From the NCBI GenBank assembly GCA_002437905.1, contig DJRT01000024.1, forward strand, positions 15,636 to 79,635: DNA of 64,000 nt, read 5' to 3'. The position numbers were made by a program, and so were the translations under genes. Source of the stretch: Ruminococcaceae bacterium UBA6353 (GTDB lineage Bacteria; Bacillota; Clostridia; Oscillospirales; Acutalibacteraceae). The notes beneath the pieces are model-generated. The model was not told the DNA's origin. It saw nothing but the letters and a program-made list of their open reading frames with translations, and ran no database searches. The stretch's first letter is position 1. Every line of letters starts with the position of its first letter. Below, piece by piece: positions 25,490 through 34,280 of the stretch.

Positions 25490-28400
25490 ATGAAAAGCAG
25501 AGGAAAATGGTTTGCTGCCCGGTGCGGCAGGCGCAGCCTGGCGCTGCTGCTGGCGGCGGTCATGCTGACGACCGCGCTGCTGACGGCGCTGCCGCTTTCC
25601 GGTTCGGCAGAAACTTCGGCGGATATTTCGACGGAGCTTTCGAAGAAAACGGTGAAGGCGGCTCTGGAAGGCAAGAGCGCGCTGTTTATCGGCGACAGCA
25701 TTGCCGCGGGCTGGCGCGACGAGGTGAATGTTGACTATAAAAATGCCGGCGGCTGGGCGAAGCGCATTGGCGATACCTATGGCATGACAGTGGATCTCGG
25801 CGCCATTGCCGGAAACACTTTCTCAAACATCCGCAACGAGGAATACGGAACAGACAAGAGCATTGTATCGGAGCTGGAGAAATATAAGGACAACGCCTAC
25901 GATTATGTGATCCTGCAGGGCGGCTTTAACGACGCCATGGGAACCAACAAAGATCGCACCGAGGCGAGTGCGGCGCCGATCGGCACCATGGCAGCGGATT
26001 TCGCTCCCGAGCATTTTGATCCGGCCACTTATGCCGGCGGCCTGGAGGAAACCCTGTATAAGATCAAGGAGTATTTCCCCACGGCCAAGGTGGGGTATAT
26101 TGTCACTTATCAGACGCCGCTTTCTACCTATGGCGGTTATACGGCGAATTCTGCCCACATGCGGGAGCAGTACGCCACCGGTATGGCCATCTGCAAGAAG
26201 TGGGGCGTGGATTGGCTGGATCTGTATGATGGCCATACAGAGGATGGTCTGTCCTACAGCAAGGATATTCTGAAAACCGATACCACGACCTATTTCCCCG
26301 GCGGAAGCGACTGCATCCACCTGAACAGCGCGGGCTATGATGTGATCTATCCCTACATAGCCAAATGGATGGGGCAGATCGATCCGGGGGATACGCAGGA
26401 TTTTGAAAGCTATCCGTATGTGGTCGGGGATGACCTGGCGCTGAGCGGCAGCCAGGGCTCCCTGGTGGTTTCGGACGCAAAGAACCACACGGCGGATGGC
26501 AGCCGGGCTATCCTGGTGACAGCCAAAACCAGTGCCGGTGCCGCGCGCCCGCAGATGACGGTGCGGGATAAGCTGGGCGCTCCGTTGAAGATCGAGAAGG
26601 GTAAGAGCTATACGGTGTCCTTTGCCGTGTACAGCGAAACAGGCGGTGCATTCCGCTATTGGCTGTGTGCCACGGATGGCGAGAATATCTTCGCGAGTGC
26701 CAGCGAAAAGGACGCCTGCAAGCTGTATGAGTCGTCCGGCACGCTTTCGCTGCCGGCCGGTGCCTGGACGGTGGTCACAGCGGTGCTGACCGATTGCGCA
26801 TACGCGGGAAATCTGCGCATCGGCTTTGGCGGCGTGACCAATACCAGCGCCGCAAGCCCGGCGGTGTACTATGTGGATGACCTGGCCGTGACGGAAAAGG
26901 CCGCGGTGCAGGACTATGAGACAAACGCCACGGTCAAGACCTTTGGCCACGGGACACTGGCGGCCTCTACGGAGCAAAACCACACCTCCGGCGGCAGCCG
27001 ATCCCTTAAGCTGGAGACAAGCCAGTCCAATGGATATTACCGCAAGCAATTCCTGTTGACGGCAGCGGACGGCAGCTACCTGCAGATCCCGGAGAGCCGG
27101 CGGATGCGGGACTATGTGCTGTCGTTCTGGATCTATGTGCCCGGCAGCAGTGCCGGTGAGCTGCGCTTCTGGCTGTGCTCCACAGACGATACGGCGGTAT
27201 TTACAAACACAGAGGGAGCATACCCCAAGGACAAGTATGTGCTGTACGAGATGAACAGCGGTGATGTATCGGCGAAGGATACCTGGGTGCAGTACCGCAT
27301 TGCCATCACGGCGGCCTCGTGGGAGAGTTGTGAGCGCCCCGGCCCCTATCTGCGGCTCGGTGTCACCTCCACCGGTGCTTCTACCGCCACGAAATTCATC
27401 TGCTACATCGACGATGTGCTGTTGGAGGAAAACTCCACTGCGGCGGAGACCTTTGAAAATTACGACACTGCCACGGCGGTGAGCGGCAACGGCTCCGGCC
27501 GGGAGCTTTCGGCGGTGCACGCTCATGCCGGCAGCGGTGTGGATACCACCGCCGGCCAGTCCGTGCGGCTGAAAATGAATAAGACGGGTGATGGCAACTA
27601 TGCCCGCACGGTGATCCGTGCCAATGGCGCCGATGCCAAATTCCCCATCGGCGTGCGGTATGCGGTCAGCTTCTGGGCGTATTGGGACCCGGCCGAGAGC
27701 AGCCTTGACGGCGACAAGACCGTGGACCAGGACAGGACCTCCCTGAAGCTGTCGCTGCGTGTGGGCAGCGTGAAGGATCCTGCCGCCGTATGGAAGGATA
27801 CCAAGGGCAATGAGGGCGCAGCCGAGGTCGTGATCGGTGCACGGCAGTGGCAGCAGTTTACGGTGCTGACCAATACGATCACCGGCTATGATCAGGGCGA
27901 TGGCACCACCTGCCTGACGCTGGGTGCCTATTTCAGCGGCGCCCGTGATGCGGATAATGAGACGAGCCACAACCGCAAATACCTGTATGTGGATGATGTC
28001 TCGGTTCGGGCGCTGGACCGCTGGATGAATGACAGCAATGTGCCGGGTGTTGCCCGCGTGCTGGATGGCGGCCTGCTGTATGTGAACGGTGCCGATGACC
28101 AAAACGGCGGCACAGCGGTGTATTGGAACGAGGCCAAGGGCTGCGAGTACTCGGCCATGCGCGTGGAGGGGCGGTATACCGCCGATAACGGCAACCGTAT
28201 GTGCGCCCTGCTGGGCGGCGTGGGCTACGATATCGTGGAGCGCGGCCTGCTGCTGGGGGATGCCACGGCTACGGCCGATACCCTGGCGTATAGCGGCAGC
28301 TATATCTACCGCTCCGGGGTCAGCGGCGCCCGCCTGCGCGATTGCTGGCGGTATGATGCCGCCACCGGCGAGGTGCGCTATACGCTGTTGATCAAGAATA

Positions 28401-30715
28401 TTGCCAAGGAGCAGCAGGCACTTGTGCGCACCTTCCGCTCCTATCTGCGTCTGTCGGTCAATGGGGCGGTCATGACCCTCTATTCGCCGGTGTACGATAT
28501 CAGTGCGCAGCGCCTGTATGAGGGCTACGCGAAGCAATGCGCCGCAGCGGGCAAGACGGCGCCGCAGTGGTTCGGCACCTTCACCGGCGGGGAGCAGGGC
28601 GATACCGTGTCCCTGCTGGATGGCGTGGACAGCCGCTTCCGGATCGTGTACGCGAGCAAGGATGACGCGGCCATGAACGCGGCCAAGGAGCTGAAGACCG
28701 GTATAGAGAAGCTGATCGGCGCAGCCAAGAATGTGGTGTGCGTCAGCGATGCCGAGCTGGCGGACGACGGCGGCTACGAGATCCTGGTGGGCAATACCAA
28801 CCGGACGGCCGATGATGACGCCGCCACCACTCTGGAGGGCAAGGACAGGAAATACGATGCGGCGTTCCTGCTGCGCATGAATGGCAAAAAGCTGTGTCTG
28901 CAGGCCAAGAATACCGGCGATACGGTGAAGTATGCCTATACCCTGGGGCTGGCGGTGGAGGAATTCCTGGAAAACTATGCTGCCGCCGGTATCCCTGTGG
29001 ATCTGGAGTATTGTTCCTCCCGGGCGTCAGAGGCTCTGGGCAGCACACCGCTGCTGACGGTGGGCGGCACAGGGAGCAACCTGCTGAACAATGCACAGAT
29101 CATTGTGGAGAAATACCCCTCCTACATGACGCTTGCGGCGGCGAAGGATCTGCAAAAGGCCATTGCCCGGCTGAGCGGGCAGTACATCGCCCTGGTCAAA
29201 TACGACGGCTCGGTGGAGCACACCACCGGCGTCAGCCTGATCGTCGGTCCCAAGCAGGGGGCGGTCAAGGCCATCTATGGGGAAAAGGATACGGTGTACA
29301 CCGAGGAGGAGCCGGCAACCCCCGGTCCCGGTCACGATGACGACAGTATCTCGCTGGAGCCCTCCGGCGGCAAGACCGGGTACCTGATCGGTGCGCAGAA
29401 GAACAATCTGTGGACGGACGGCGGTGTAAACGGCTATCAGATCGCTGTGGATAACCGCAAATGGCCGGACTATACGGTGCAGGTGAACGGCGGTTCGCCG
29501 GCGGCCATCAATGCCGGTGTGCAGGCGCTGATCCAGACCCTGCGCGCGGATAAGAACAGCGGCCTGACCCGTACCGGTACGCGCGAGGAAAAATCCTATA
29601 CCCTCAGCAATGCCTATGGCGTGGCTTTCTATGATGAGTTTGAGTACAGCAGTGCGGAGGAAATGAAGCAAAACTGGACCATCGACGCCAATGAGCGCGG
29701 CCTGGGTGCCACGGATGTGACAGAGGCCTATACGGCGTATAAGAACACCCACGCCTATGCGGTCGGCGGTACGACCTACACGGGCTATGACGCTGCCTGG
29801 GCCGCCTATGAAGCCGCCGGCCTTGGCACAAAAGCGGAATTTGAGGCGGATTTCTGCCGGGAGTTTGACGATGGCGTGGGTGGCTATGGCTATGTGCCAT
29901 ACTACTATACGGCCGGGAATATGTACACCGACTGGCAATCCCGCCCGGCCCAGTGGGGAACCAAGGGTACCTATTATACGCACGGCGGCTACCTGTATGA
30001 GTACACCCGCAAGGCGGATGACGGCTACTGGGCGGTGCGAGCCACCACCAATGGCAAGATGGATTACCTCTACGGCTTCACCGAGGTGCGGATGATCGCC
30101 GCCACGGATAACGGTGCCTGCTCTGCCATCTGGCTGGTCACCAGCGGCAGCAATCCCGGCGCGGAAAACGATGTGTACGAAAACTTCGGCCGGGATCAGC
30201 TGGTGTGCAATCTGCACTATTGGGGTACGGGCGGTGCCCATGCCTCACTGGACAGCTCTAAAAACTATACCTCCGACAGGCGAACCTACCGCATGAGTGA
30301 CGGCAGCCACCTCTACGATACCTTCCACTACATCGGCTATGAGTGGAGCGAGACGGCGATCACCTACTATGTGGACGGGGAGGCCTATCTGACGGTGGAC
30401 ACCACCGTGGCGGACACCACGATCTCGGCCAAGATGATGGATGTGTTCCGCAAGCCGGCGTGGATCAAGATCACCAACGGTATCGGCGCGGTCGATTATG
30501 GCGATACCAGTCGTCCGGCAAACTTCTCCAAGAGGGAGAGCGATTGGCGCGGCGTGACGAAACGCAGGAGCAATGCGGCGCTGGATGCCAACGGGAACCG
30601 CACCGACGGCAAGTATGAGATGGACAGCGTGGAGGACTTCTGCGAGACCCAGCTGGTGGATAACATCTACATCTACCAGAAAAACGACGGCGTGAGCAAG
30701 ATCCTCTATAAGTAA
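25490..30715 (+). CDS. Giant secreted protein: SGNH esterase, three CBM-like modules, GH16-type domain
   Basis: A 1741-residue exported protein, paralogue of the preceding gene. ATG 25490 follows AAAGAGGG and gives a signal peptide (RSLALLLAAVMLTTALLTALPLSGSA). Residues about 55-300 are an SGNH/GDSL hydrolase with Ser70 in FIGDSIAAG, Asn147 in GGFNDA and Asp274/His277 in SDCIHLN; such domains de-acetylate polysaccharides. Three CBM-like modules follow (ending YYVDDLA, CYIDDVL, YLYVDDVSV), then the same beta and alpha/beta modules (YEILVGNTNR) as in the first protein, and a GH16-like domain with E1559-N-D-V-Y-E1564. The GH16 domain has an insert (about residues 1410-1470) lacking in the paralogue. 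An esterase plus lyase or hydrolase combination suggests an acetylated polysaccharide target. Confidence 0.85.
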   Translation: MKSRGKWFAARCGRRSLALLLAAVMLTTALLTALPLSGSAETSADISTELSKKTVKAALEGKSALFIGDSIAAGWRDEVNVDYKNAGGWAKRIGDTYGMTVDLGAIAGNTFSNIRNEEYGTDKSIVSELEKYKDNAYDYVILQGGFNDAMGTNKDRTEASAAPIGTMAADFAPEHFDPATYAGGLEETLYKIKEYFPTAKVGYIVTYQTPLSTYGGYTANSAHMREQYATGMAICKKWGVDWLDLYDGHTEDGLSYSKDILKTDTTTYFPGGSDCIHLNSAGYDVIYPYIAKWMGQIDPGDTQDFESYPYVVGDDLALSGSQGSLVVSDAKNHTADGSRAILVTAKTSAGAARPQMTVRDKLGAPLKIEKGKSYTVSFAVYSETGGAFRYWLCATDGENIFASASEKDACKLYESSGTLSLPAGAWTVVTAVLTDCAYAGNLRIGFGGVTNTSAASPAVYYVDDLAVTEKAAVQDYETNATVKTFGHGTLAASTEQNHTSGGSRSLKLETSQSNGYYRKQFLLTAADGSYLQIPESRRMRDYVLSFWIYVPGSSAGELRFWLCSTDDTAVFTNTEGAYPKDKYVLYEMNSGDVSAKDTWVQYRIAITAASWESCERPGPYLRLGVTSTGASTATKFICYIDDVLLEENSTAAETFENYDTATAVSGNGSGRELSAVHAHAGSGVDTTAGQSVRLKMNKTGDGNYARTVIRANGADAKFPIGVRYAVSFWAYWDPAESSLDGDKTVDQDRTSLKLSLRVGSVKDPAAVWKDTKGNEGAAEVVIGARQWQQFTVLTNTITGYDQGDGTTCLTLGAYFSGARDADNETSHNRKYLYVDDVSVRALDRWMNDSNVPGVARVLDGGLLYVNGADDQNGGTAVYWNEAKGCEYSAMRVEGRYTADNGNRMCALLGGVGYDIVERGLLLGDATATADTLAYSGSYIYRSGVSGARLRDCWRYDAATGEVRYTLLIKNIAKEQQALVRTFRSYLRLSVNGAVMTLYSPVYDISAQRLYEGYAKQCAAAGKTAPQWFGTFTGGEQGDTVSLLDGVDSRFRIVYASKDDAAMNAAKELKTGIEKLIGAAKNVVCVSDAELADDGGYEILVGNTNRTADDDAATTLEGKDRKYDAAFLLRMNGKKLCLQAKNTGDTVKYAYTLGLAVEEFLENYAAAGIPVDLEYCSSRASEALGSTPLLTVGGTGSNLLNNAQIIVEKYPSYMTLAAAKDLQKAIARLSGQYIALVKYDGSVEHTTGVSLIVGPKQGAVKAIYGEKDTVYTEEEPATPGPGHDDDSISLEPSGGKTGYLIGAQKNNLWTDGGVNGYQIAVDNRKWPDYTVQVNGGSPAAINAGVQALIQTLRADKNSGLTRTGTREEKSYTLSNAYGVAFYDEFEYSSAEEMKQNWTIDANERGLGATDVTEAYTAYKNTHAYAVGGTTYTGYDAAWAAYEAAGLGTKAEFEADFCREFDDGVGGYGYVPYYYTAGNMYTDWQSRPAQWGTKGTYYTHGGYLYEYTRKADDGYWAVRATTNGKMDYLYGFTEVRMIAATDNGACSAIWLVTSGSNPGAENDVYENFGRDQLVCNLHYWGTGGAHASLDSSKNYTSDRRTYRMSDGSHLYDTFHYIGYEWSETAITYYVDGEAYLTVDTTVADTTISAKMMDVFRKPAWIKITNGIGAVDYGDTSRPANFSKRESDWRGVTKRRSNAALDANGNRTDGKYEMDSVEDFCETQLVDNIYIYQKNDGVSKILYK

Positions 30716-30719
30716 TGCA

Positions 30720-30763
30720 AAACCGCCGGGCACACCCCATACAGGGTGTGCCCGGCGGTTTCT
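30720..30763. terminator. Bidirectional terminator between the SGNH-GH16 gene and trmL
   Basis: Arms aaaccgccgggcacaccc and gggtgtgcccggcggttt (30720-30761) form an 18-bp stem with A and T ends, suitable for both convergent genes. Confidence 0.88.
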
Positions 30764-30781
30764 CGGTCCGGTAATGTGCCC

Positions 30782-31282
30782 TTAGTCCGAAAACTGCGTC
30801 AGGTGGCCGGCAGTGCGCATACCGGGATAGCCCCATTGGCGCAGCACCTCGTATACGCCCACCGCCACGGAATTGGACAGGTTGAGCGAACGGGCGTCGT
30901 CATGGTTGATCATCGGCAGGCGGACACACTGCTCCGGGTGGGCGTGCAGCAGGGCCTCCGGCAGCCCTCTGGTCTCCTTGCCGAAAACCAGGTAGGCCCC
31001 GTCGGGATAGGTCATATCGGAGTGAATGTGCTTCGCCTTGGTGGAAAAATAGAAAAAGGGGCCGGCATTGCGGGCGAAAAAGTCGTCCAGATCCCGGTAA
31101 TAGGTGATATCCAGCAGGTGCCAGTAATCCAGCCCGGCCCGCTTGAGCTGCCGGTCGTCAATGCGGAAGCCGAGCGGCTCCACAAGATGCAGCCGGGCGC
31201 CGGTGGCGGCGCAGGTGCGGCTGATATTGCCGGTGTTCTGCGGGATCTCCGGCTCCACAAGGACAATGTTCAGTGTTGGCAT
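30782..31282 (-). CDS. trmL: tRNA (cytidine(34)-2'-O)-methyltransferase TrmL
   Basis: A 166-residue SPOUT methyltransferase that 2'-O-methylates the wobble base of tRNA-Leu. It starts NIVLVEPEIPQNTGNISRTC, has the LVEPLGFRIDD segment, the SAM-knot motifs LVFGKETRGLP and RLPM...RSLNLSNSVAVGVYE. Length is typical for TrmL. ATG 31282 is preferred to the upstream in-frame start because AAAGGAGCG lies before it and the family begins here. Confidence 0.94.
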   Translation of the reverse strand: MPTLNIVLVEPEIPQNTGNISRTCAATGARLHLVEPLGFRIDDRQLKRAGLDYWHLLDITYYRDLDDFFARNAGPFFYFSTKAKHIHSDMTYPDGAYLVFGKETRGLPEALLHAHPEQCVRLPMINHDDARSLNLSNSVAVGVYEVLRQWGYPGMRTAGHLTQFSD

Positions 31283-31314
31283 GGGGATAAACGCTCCTTT
31301 CGTGTTCCGGAAAT

Positions 31315-31343
31315 ATTGTAGCATTGCCGGCCGCCGTGTGCAA
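31315..31343 (-). promoter_or_regulatory. Sigma-A promoter of trmL
   Basis: On the minus strand TTGCAC (31338-31343) and TACAAT (31315-31320) are 17 bases apart, 33 bases before the start codon. Confidence 0.75.
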
Positions 31344-31425
31344 GAAAAAATTGCCCATTTTTCACCGCCCGCCGCATAGGCGGCGCTTTTTCCGGGCACA
31401 ATAGGGCAGAAAGGAGGCGGAGAGC

Positions 31426-31605
31426 ATGAACAAGACCATGGGCGATTTTATGAAGGGTGTCGGTATGGGCATGGCGCTGGGCGCCACGGCCGGCGTGATG
31501 GGCACCTGCTACGCGCAGAAAAACAAGAAGGGGATCAAACACAACGCCGGTAAGGCGCTGCACTCCATCGGGGATCTGCTGGAGAATGTCACGGATATGT
31601 TCTGA
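31426..31605 (+). CDS. Small hydrophobic/basic protein, 59 residues, unknown function
   Basis: A short gene with a very strong ribosome binding site (AAAGGAGG) 8 bases before ATG 31426. The product begins MNKTMGDFMKGVGMGMALG and continues with a Gly/Met/Ala-rich helix (about residues 8-28), a basic stretch QKNKKGIKHNAGK and an amphipathic C-terminus ending ENVTDMF. The layout resembles small YtxH-like or membrane-associated proteins of Clostridia. No promoter was seen directly upstream, and a T-rich end follows. Coding is supported by the ribosome binding site and the residue pattern; the function is unknown. Confidence 0.7.
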   Translation: MNKTMGDFMKGVGMGMALGATAGVMGTCYAQKNKKGIKHNAGKALHSIGDLLENVTDMF

Positions 31606-31677
31606 GTGCTTCGGCAAAGGGTCGGCCACGCGGTTGTGCGGTCGACCTCTTTCTTTGTGAACTTTTTGTGGAAATGC

Positions 31678-31706
31678 TTTACAAACCGGCGCTTTTCGTG
31701 TAAAAT
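31678..31706 (+). promoter_or_regulatory. Sigma-A promoter of the membrane protein-sufCB operon
   Basis: TTTACA (31678-31683) and TAAAAT (31701-31706) have 17-base spacing, 38 bases before the TTG start of the next gene. Confidence 0.82.
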
Positions 31707-31743
31707 ACCATCGTGTGACCCCAGTGGAAAGGATGTGGCGTAT

Positions 31744-32427
31744 TTGAGCACGAAAAAGGACCGAACCGATAAAATTACCGGCCTGACCGCCGGCGATGCG
31801 GAGCAGCCGGATATCTTCGGCCGTTCCAAAAGCCGCGAGGAGATCAAGGCGGAGGAAAAAGCCCGCAAAAAGAAAGAGCTGGAGGCGCTGCGCGAGGCAC
31901 GCCGCCGCGCCAAGGCCGCCCGCCGCGAGGAATTCAAAAAGCAGAAGCACCCGGAGCTGTGGGTTATCGGCATCTTTTTGGCGGCGCTGGTGGCGGTTCT
32001 TGCTGTGGTGCTGACCGTGCAGCTGGTAAAGGAATCTGAAAAGCGGCAGTATGAGCCGGATGAGTCGATGAGCCAATTCTGGAATTCCGGTGTGAAGCCG
32101 GAGCTGTCCGAAGAGGGGCTGACGGCTGCGGTTAACCGGGTGTATTACACCCGCGGCGGGCAGCTGTGTGTGTATATGACCATCGGCAACGGCTCCGGCC
32201 GTGCCCAGCACATGTCCAGCCTGGATGTGCAGATCCGCAATGGCGATACCGGCGAGGTGATCGCCGGCGGCTATACCGACGATATCAGCCCGGAATACAC
32301 CGTGCCGGCGCAGGACTATAATGAGTACCATTTTATCATTTCACCGGAATTTGTCAGCATTAAGGACGATCCGCTGTCCAAGATTTCCTATACCATCACG
32401 GCGGCCGGTTATACGGATGAAGAATAA
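31744..32427 (+). CDS. Single-pass membrane protein of unknown function
   Basis: A 227-residue protein with TTG start, supported by AAAGGA about 10 bases upstream; the longer in-frame reading starting at 31606 would overlap the promoter. Residues 1-70 are highly charged and helical (KSREEIKAEEKARKKKELEAL...), a membrane helix follows (about residues 78-98, WVIGIFLAALVAVLAVVLTV), then an extracellular beta-rich domain (VYYTRGGQLCVYMTIGNGSGRAQHM, VQIRNGDTGEVIAGGYTDD). The outside domain resembles FxLYD/DUF-type binding folds, without catalytic motif. It ends 23 bases before sufC and may be cotranscribed with it. Confidence 0.8.
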   Translation: MSTKKDRTDKITGLTAGDAEQPDIFGRSKSREEIKAEEKARKKKELEALREARRRAKAARREEFKKQKHPELWVIGIFLAALVAVLAVVLTVQLVKESEKRQYEPDESMSQFWNSGVKPELSEEGLTAAVNRVYYTRGGQLCVYMTIGNGSGRAQHMSSLDVQIRNGDTGEVIAGGYTDDISPEYTVPAQDYNEYHFIISPEFVSIKDDPLSKISYTITAAGYTDEE

Positions 32428-32450
32428 CAAAAGGGGTAGCAGAAAAGGGT

Positions 32451-33173
32451 ATGTTGGAGCTGAAGAATGTCTCCTACCAGGTGGACAATGACGGGCAGGA
32501 GCGCGAAATACTGAAAAATATTGATCTGCGGGTGGATGAGCGCTTTGTGGCGGTGACCGGCCCGAACGGCGGCGGCAAATCCACGCTGGCCAAGATGATC
32601 GCGGGGATCATCCGCCCCACACAGGGGCGGATTCTGCTGGATGGCGTGGACATCACCGATGAGGGCATTACCGAGCGTGCCCGCATGGGCATCAGCTACG
32701 CCTTTCAGCAGCCGGTGCGCTTCAAGGGGCTTACGGTGCGGGATCTGATCACGCTGGCGGCCGGCCGGAACATTACGGTGGCCGAGGCCTGCGATTACCT
32801 GTCCGAGGTGGGGCTGTGCGCGCGGGAATATATCGGCCGCGAGGTCAATGCCAGCCTTTCCGGCGGTGAGCTGAAGCGCATTGAAATTGCCATGATCATC
32901 GCCCGCGGCACCAAGCTGTCGCTGTTTGACGAGCCGGAGGCCGGCATCGACCTGTGGAGCTTCAATAACCTCATTCAGGTGTTCGAGAAAATGCACGAAA
33001 AGCAGGGCGGCTCCATCATCATCATCTCCCACCAGGAGCGCATACTGAACATTGCCGACCGCGTGATCGTGATCGCGGACGGGCAGATCCGCGCCGACGG
33101 CAGCCGGGAGAGTATCCTGCCAGAGCTGCTGCACAGGCCGGATACCTGTTCTGTGCTGACCGGGAAGCTGTAA
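32451..33173 (+). CDS. sufC: SufC-like ABC ATPase of the iron-sulfur assembly system
   Basis: A 240-residue ABC-type ATPase. It has Walker A GPNGGGKST, a Q-loop in SYAFQQPVRF, signature SLSGGELKRIEIAM, Walker B LSLFDEPEAGIDLW and the H-loop HQERIL. The EAGID after Walker B, in place of the EPT seen in transporters, and the SGGE-KR pattern are typical for SufC. No membrane component is adjacent; instead the next gene is SufB/D-like. It therefore acts in iron-sulfur cluster assembly, not transport. Confidence 0.9.
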   Translation: MLELKNVSYQVDNDGQEREILKNIDLRVDERFVAVTGPNGGGKSTLAKMIAGIIRPTQGRILLDGVDITDEGITERARMGISYAFQQPVRFKGLTVRDLITLAAGRNITVAEACDYLSEVGLCAREYIGREVNASLSGGELKRIEIAMIIARGTKLSLFDEPEAGIDLWSFNNLIQVFEKMHEKQGGSIIIISHQERILNIADRVIVIADGQIRADGSRESILPELLHRPDTCSVLTGKL

Positions 33174-33192
33174 AGGGCGGGAGGAATGAAAA

Positions 33193-34110
33193 ATGGATAA
33201 GATCGAACTGGATCTGCTGGAGCAGGTGGCCGACCTGCACGGCGTGCCGCAGGGGGCCTACAATATCCGTGCCAACGGCAAGCTGGCCGGCCGCGAGACA
33301 ACAGAGCACATTGATATTGTGACCAAGACCGACCATCCGGGCATTGATATTTATATCAAGCCCGGCACGAAGAACGAAAGCGTGCACATCCCGGTGCTGC
33401 TGAGCCAGACCGGACTGAAGGACCTGGTGTATAACGATTTCTATGTCGGCGAGGGCGCGGATGTGACCATCGTGGCCGGCTGCGGTATCCACAATGGCGG
33501 CGCCGAGGAATCCCGGCACGATGGCATCCACACCTTCCATGTGGCGGCCGGCGCGCGGGTGCGCTATATCGAAAAGCATTATGGCGAGGGCGACGGCAAT
33601 GGCGAAAATGTGATGAATCCCACCACGGTGGTGGAGCTGGCACAGGACGCCCACATGGAGATGGAGACCACCCAGATCCGCGGCATTGATTCTACTATGC
33701 GGGTAACCAACGCCAAGCTGGGCGACCGCGCCAGCCTGGTCATCCGGGAAAAGATCCTCACCCACGGCCGCCAGACAGCCGAGACGGCTTTCACGGTGGA
33801 TATGGATGGGGCGGACTGCAGCGCCAATGTGGTCTCCCGTTCGGTGGCCAAGGAAAATTCCCGGCAGATCTTCCGTTCCCGGATCAACGGCAATAACCGC
33901 TGCAACGGCCACACGGAATGCGATGCCATCATTATGGATCACGCGCATGTCAGCGCCATACCGGAGCTGACGGCCAATGACCTGGATGCGGCGCTGATCC
34001 ACGAGGCGGCGATCGGCAAGATTGCCGGTGAGCAGCTGATCAAGCTGATGACCCTCGGCCTGACAGAAAAGGAAGCTGAGGAGCAGATCGTCAGCGGCTT
34101 TCTCAAGTAA
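33193..34110 (+). CDS. SufB/SufD family scaffold protein, short form
   Basis: A 305-residue beta-helix scaffold, much shorter than classical SufB (about 470). It shows the core of the family: AGCGIHNGGAEESRHDGIHTFHV, RYIEKHYGEG, then SRSVAKENSRQIFRSRI, CNGHTECDAIIMDHAHVSAIPEL (candidate Cys, His and Glu ligands) and the LIHEAAIGKIAGEQLIKLMTLGLTEKEAEEQIVSGF ending. With SufC alone, this is the minimal two-gene SUF arrangement found in archaea and many anaerobes; SufS, SufU and SufD are not present here. Whether the window's organism has another system cannot be seen. Confidence 0.9.
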   Translation: MDKIELDLLEQVADLHGVPQGAYNIRANGKLAGRETTEHIDIVTKTDHPGIDIYIKPGTKNESVHIPVLLSQTGLKDLVYNDFYVGEGADVTIVAGCGIHNGGAEESRHDGIHTFHVAAGARVRYIEKHYGEGDGNGENVMNPTTVVELAQDAHMEMETTQIRGIDSTMRVTNAKLGDRASLVIREKILTHGRQTAETAFTVDMDGADCSANVVSRSVAKENSRQIFRSRINGNNRCNGHTECDAIIMDHAHVSAIPELTANDLDAALIHEAAIGKIAGEQLIKLMTLGLTEKEAEEQIVSGFLK

Positions 34111-34123
34111 AGAAACATTCCGC

Positions 34124-34163
34124 AAGGCGGCACATACCGTATGGTGTGTGCCGCTTTGTTATT
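34124..34163 (+). terminator. Rho-independent terminator of the sufCB operon
   Basis: A stem aaggcggcacatac paired with atggtgtgtgccgcttt (34124-34157, with G-U pairs) is followed by GTTATTT. Confidence 0.75.
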
Positions 34164-34193
34164 TGCAGTTGCTGACGAAAAAGTGGACAACTG

Positions 34194-34235
34194 CCGAGTG
34201 TGCAACCATTGGTTGACAAAAATCTGTGCACTCGG
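34194..34235. promoter_or_regulatory. Nested inverted repeats just upstream of the glm promoter
   Basis: The outer arms ccgagtg (34194-34200) and cactcgg (34229-34235) enclose a perfect 13-base palindrome, CAACCA-T-TGGTTG (34203-34215). The element ends 5 bases before the -35 box at 34241, where an activator or repressor would bind. The XRE domain of the first gene of the operon is an obvious but untested candidate. Confidence 0.45.
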
Positions 34236-34240
34236 ATTGC

Positions 34241-34269
34241 TTGACATTTTGGTGCGGTCACCATACAAT
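34241..34269 (+). promoter_or_regulatory. Sigma-A promoter of the HTH-glmM/glmS operon
   Basis: TTGACA (34241-34246) and TACAAT (34264-34269) with 17-base spacing: a near-consensus promoter. The transcript would have a leader of about 120 bases. Confidence 0.88.
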
Positions 34270-34280
34270 GATAACAGTAG

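Noticed and set aside
34213..34218. Second TTGACA as an additional glm promoter
   Set aside because: No -10 box lies 16-18 bases downstream. The hexamer is part of the palindromic element.
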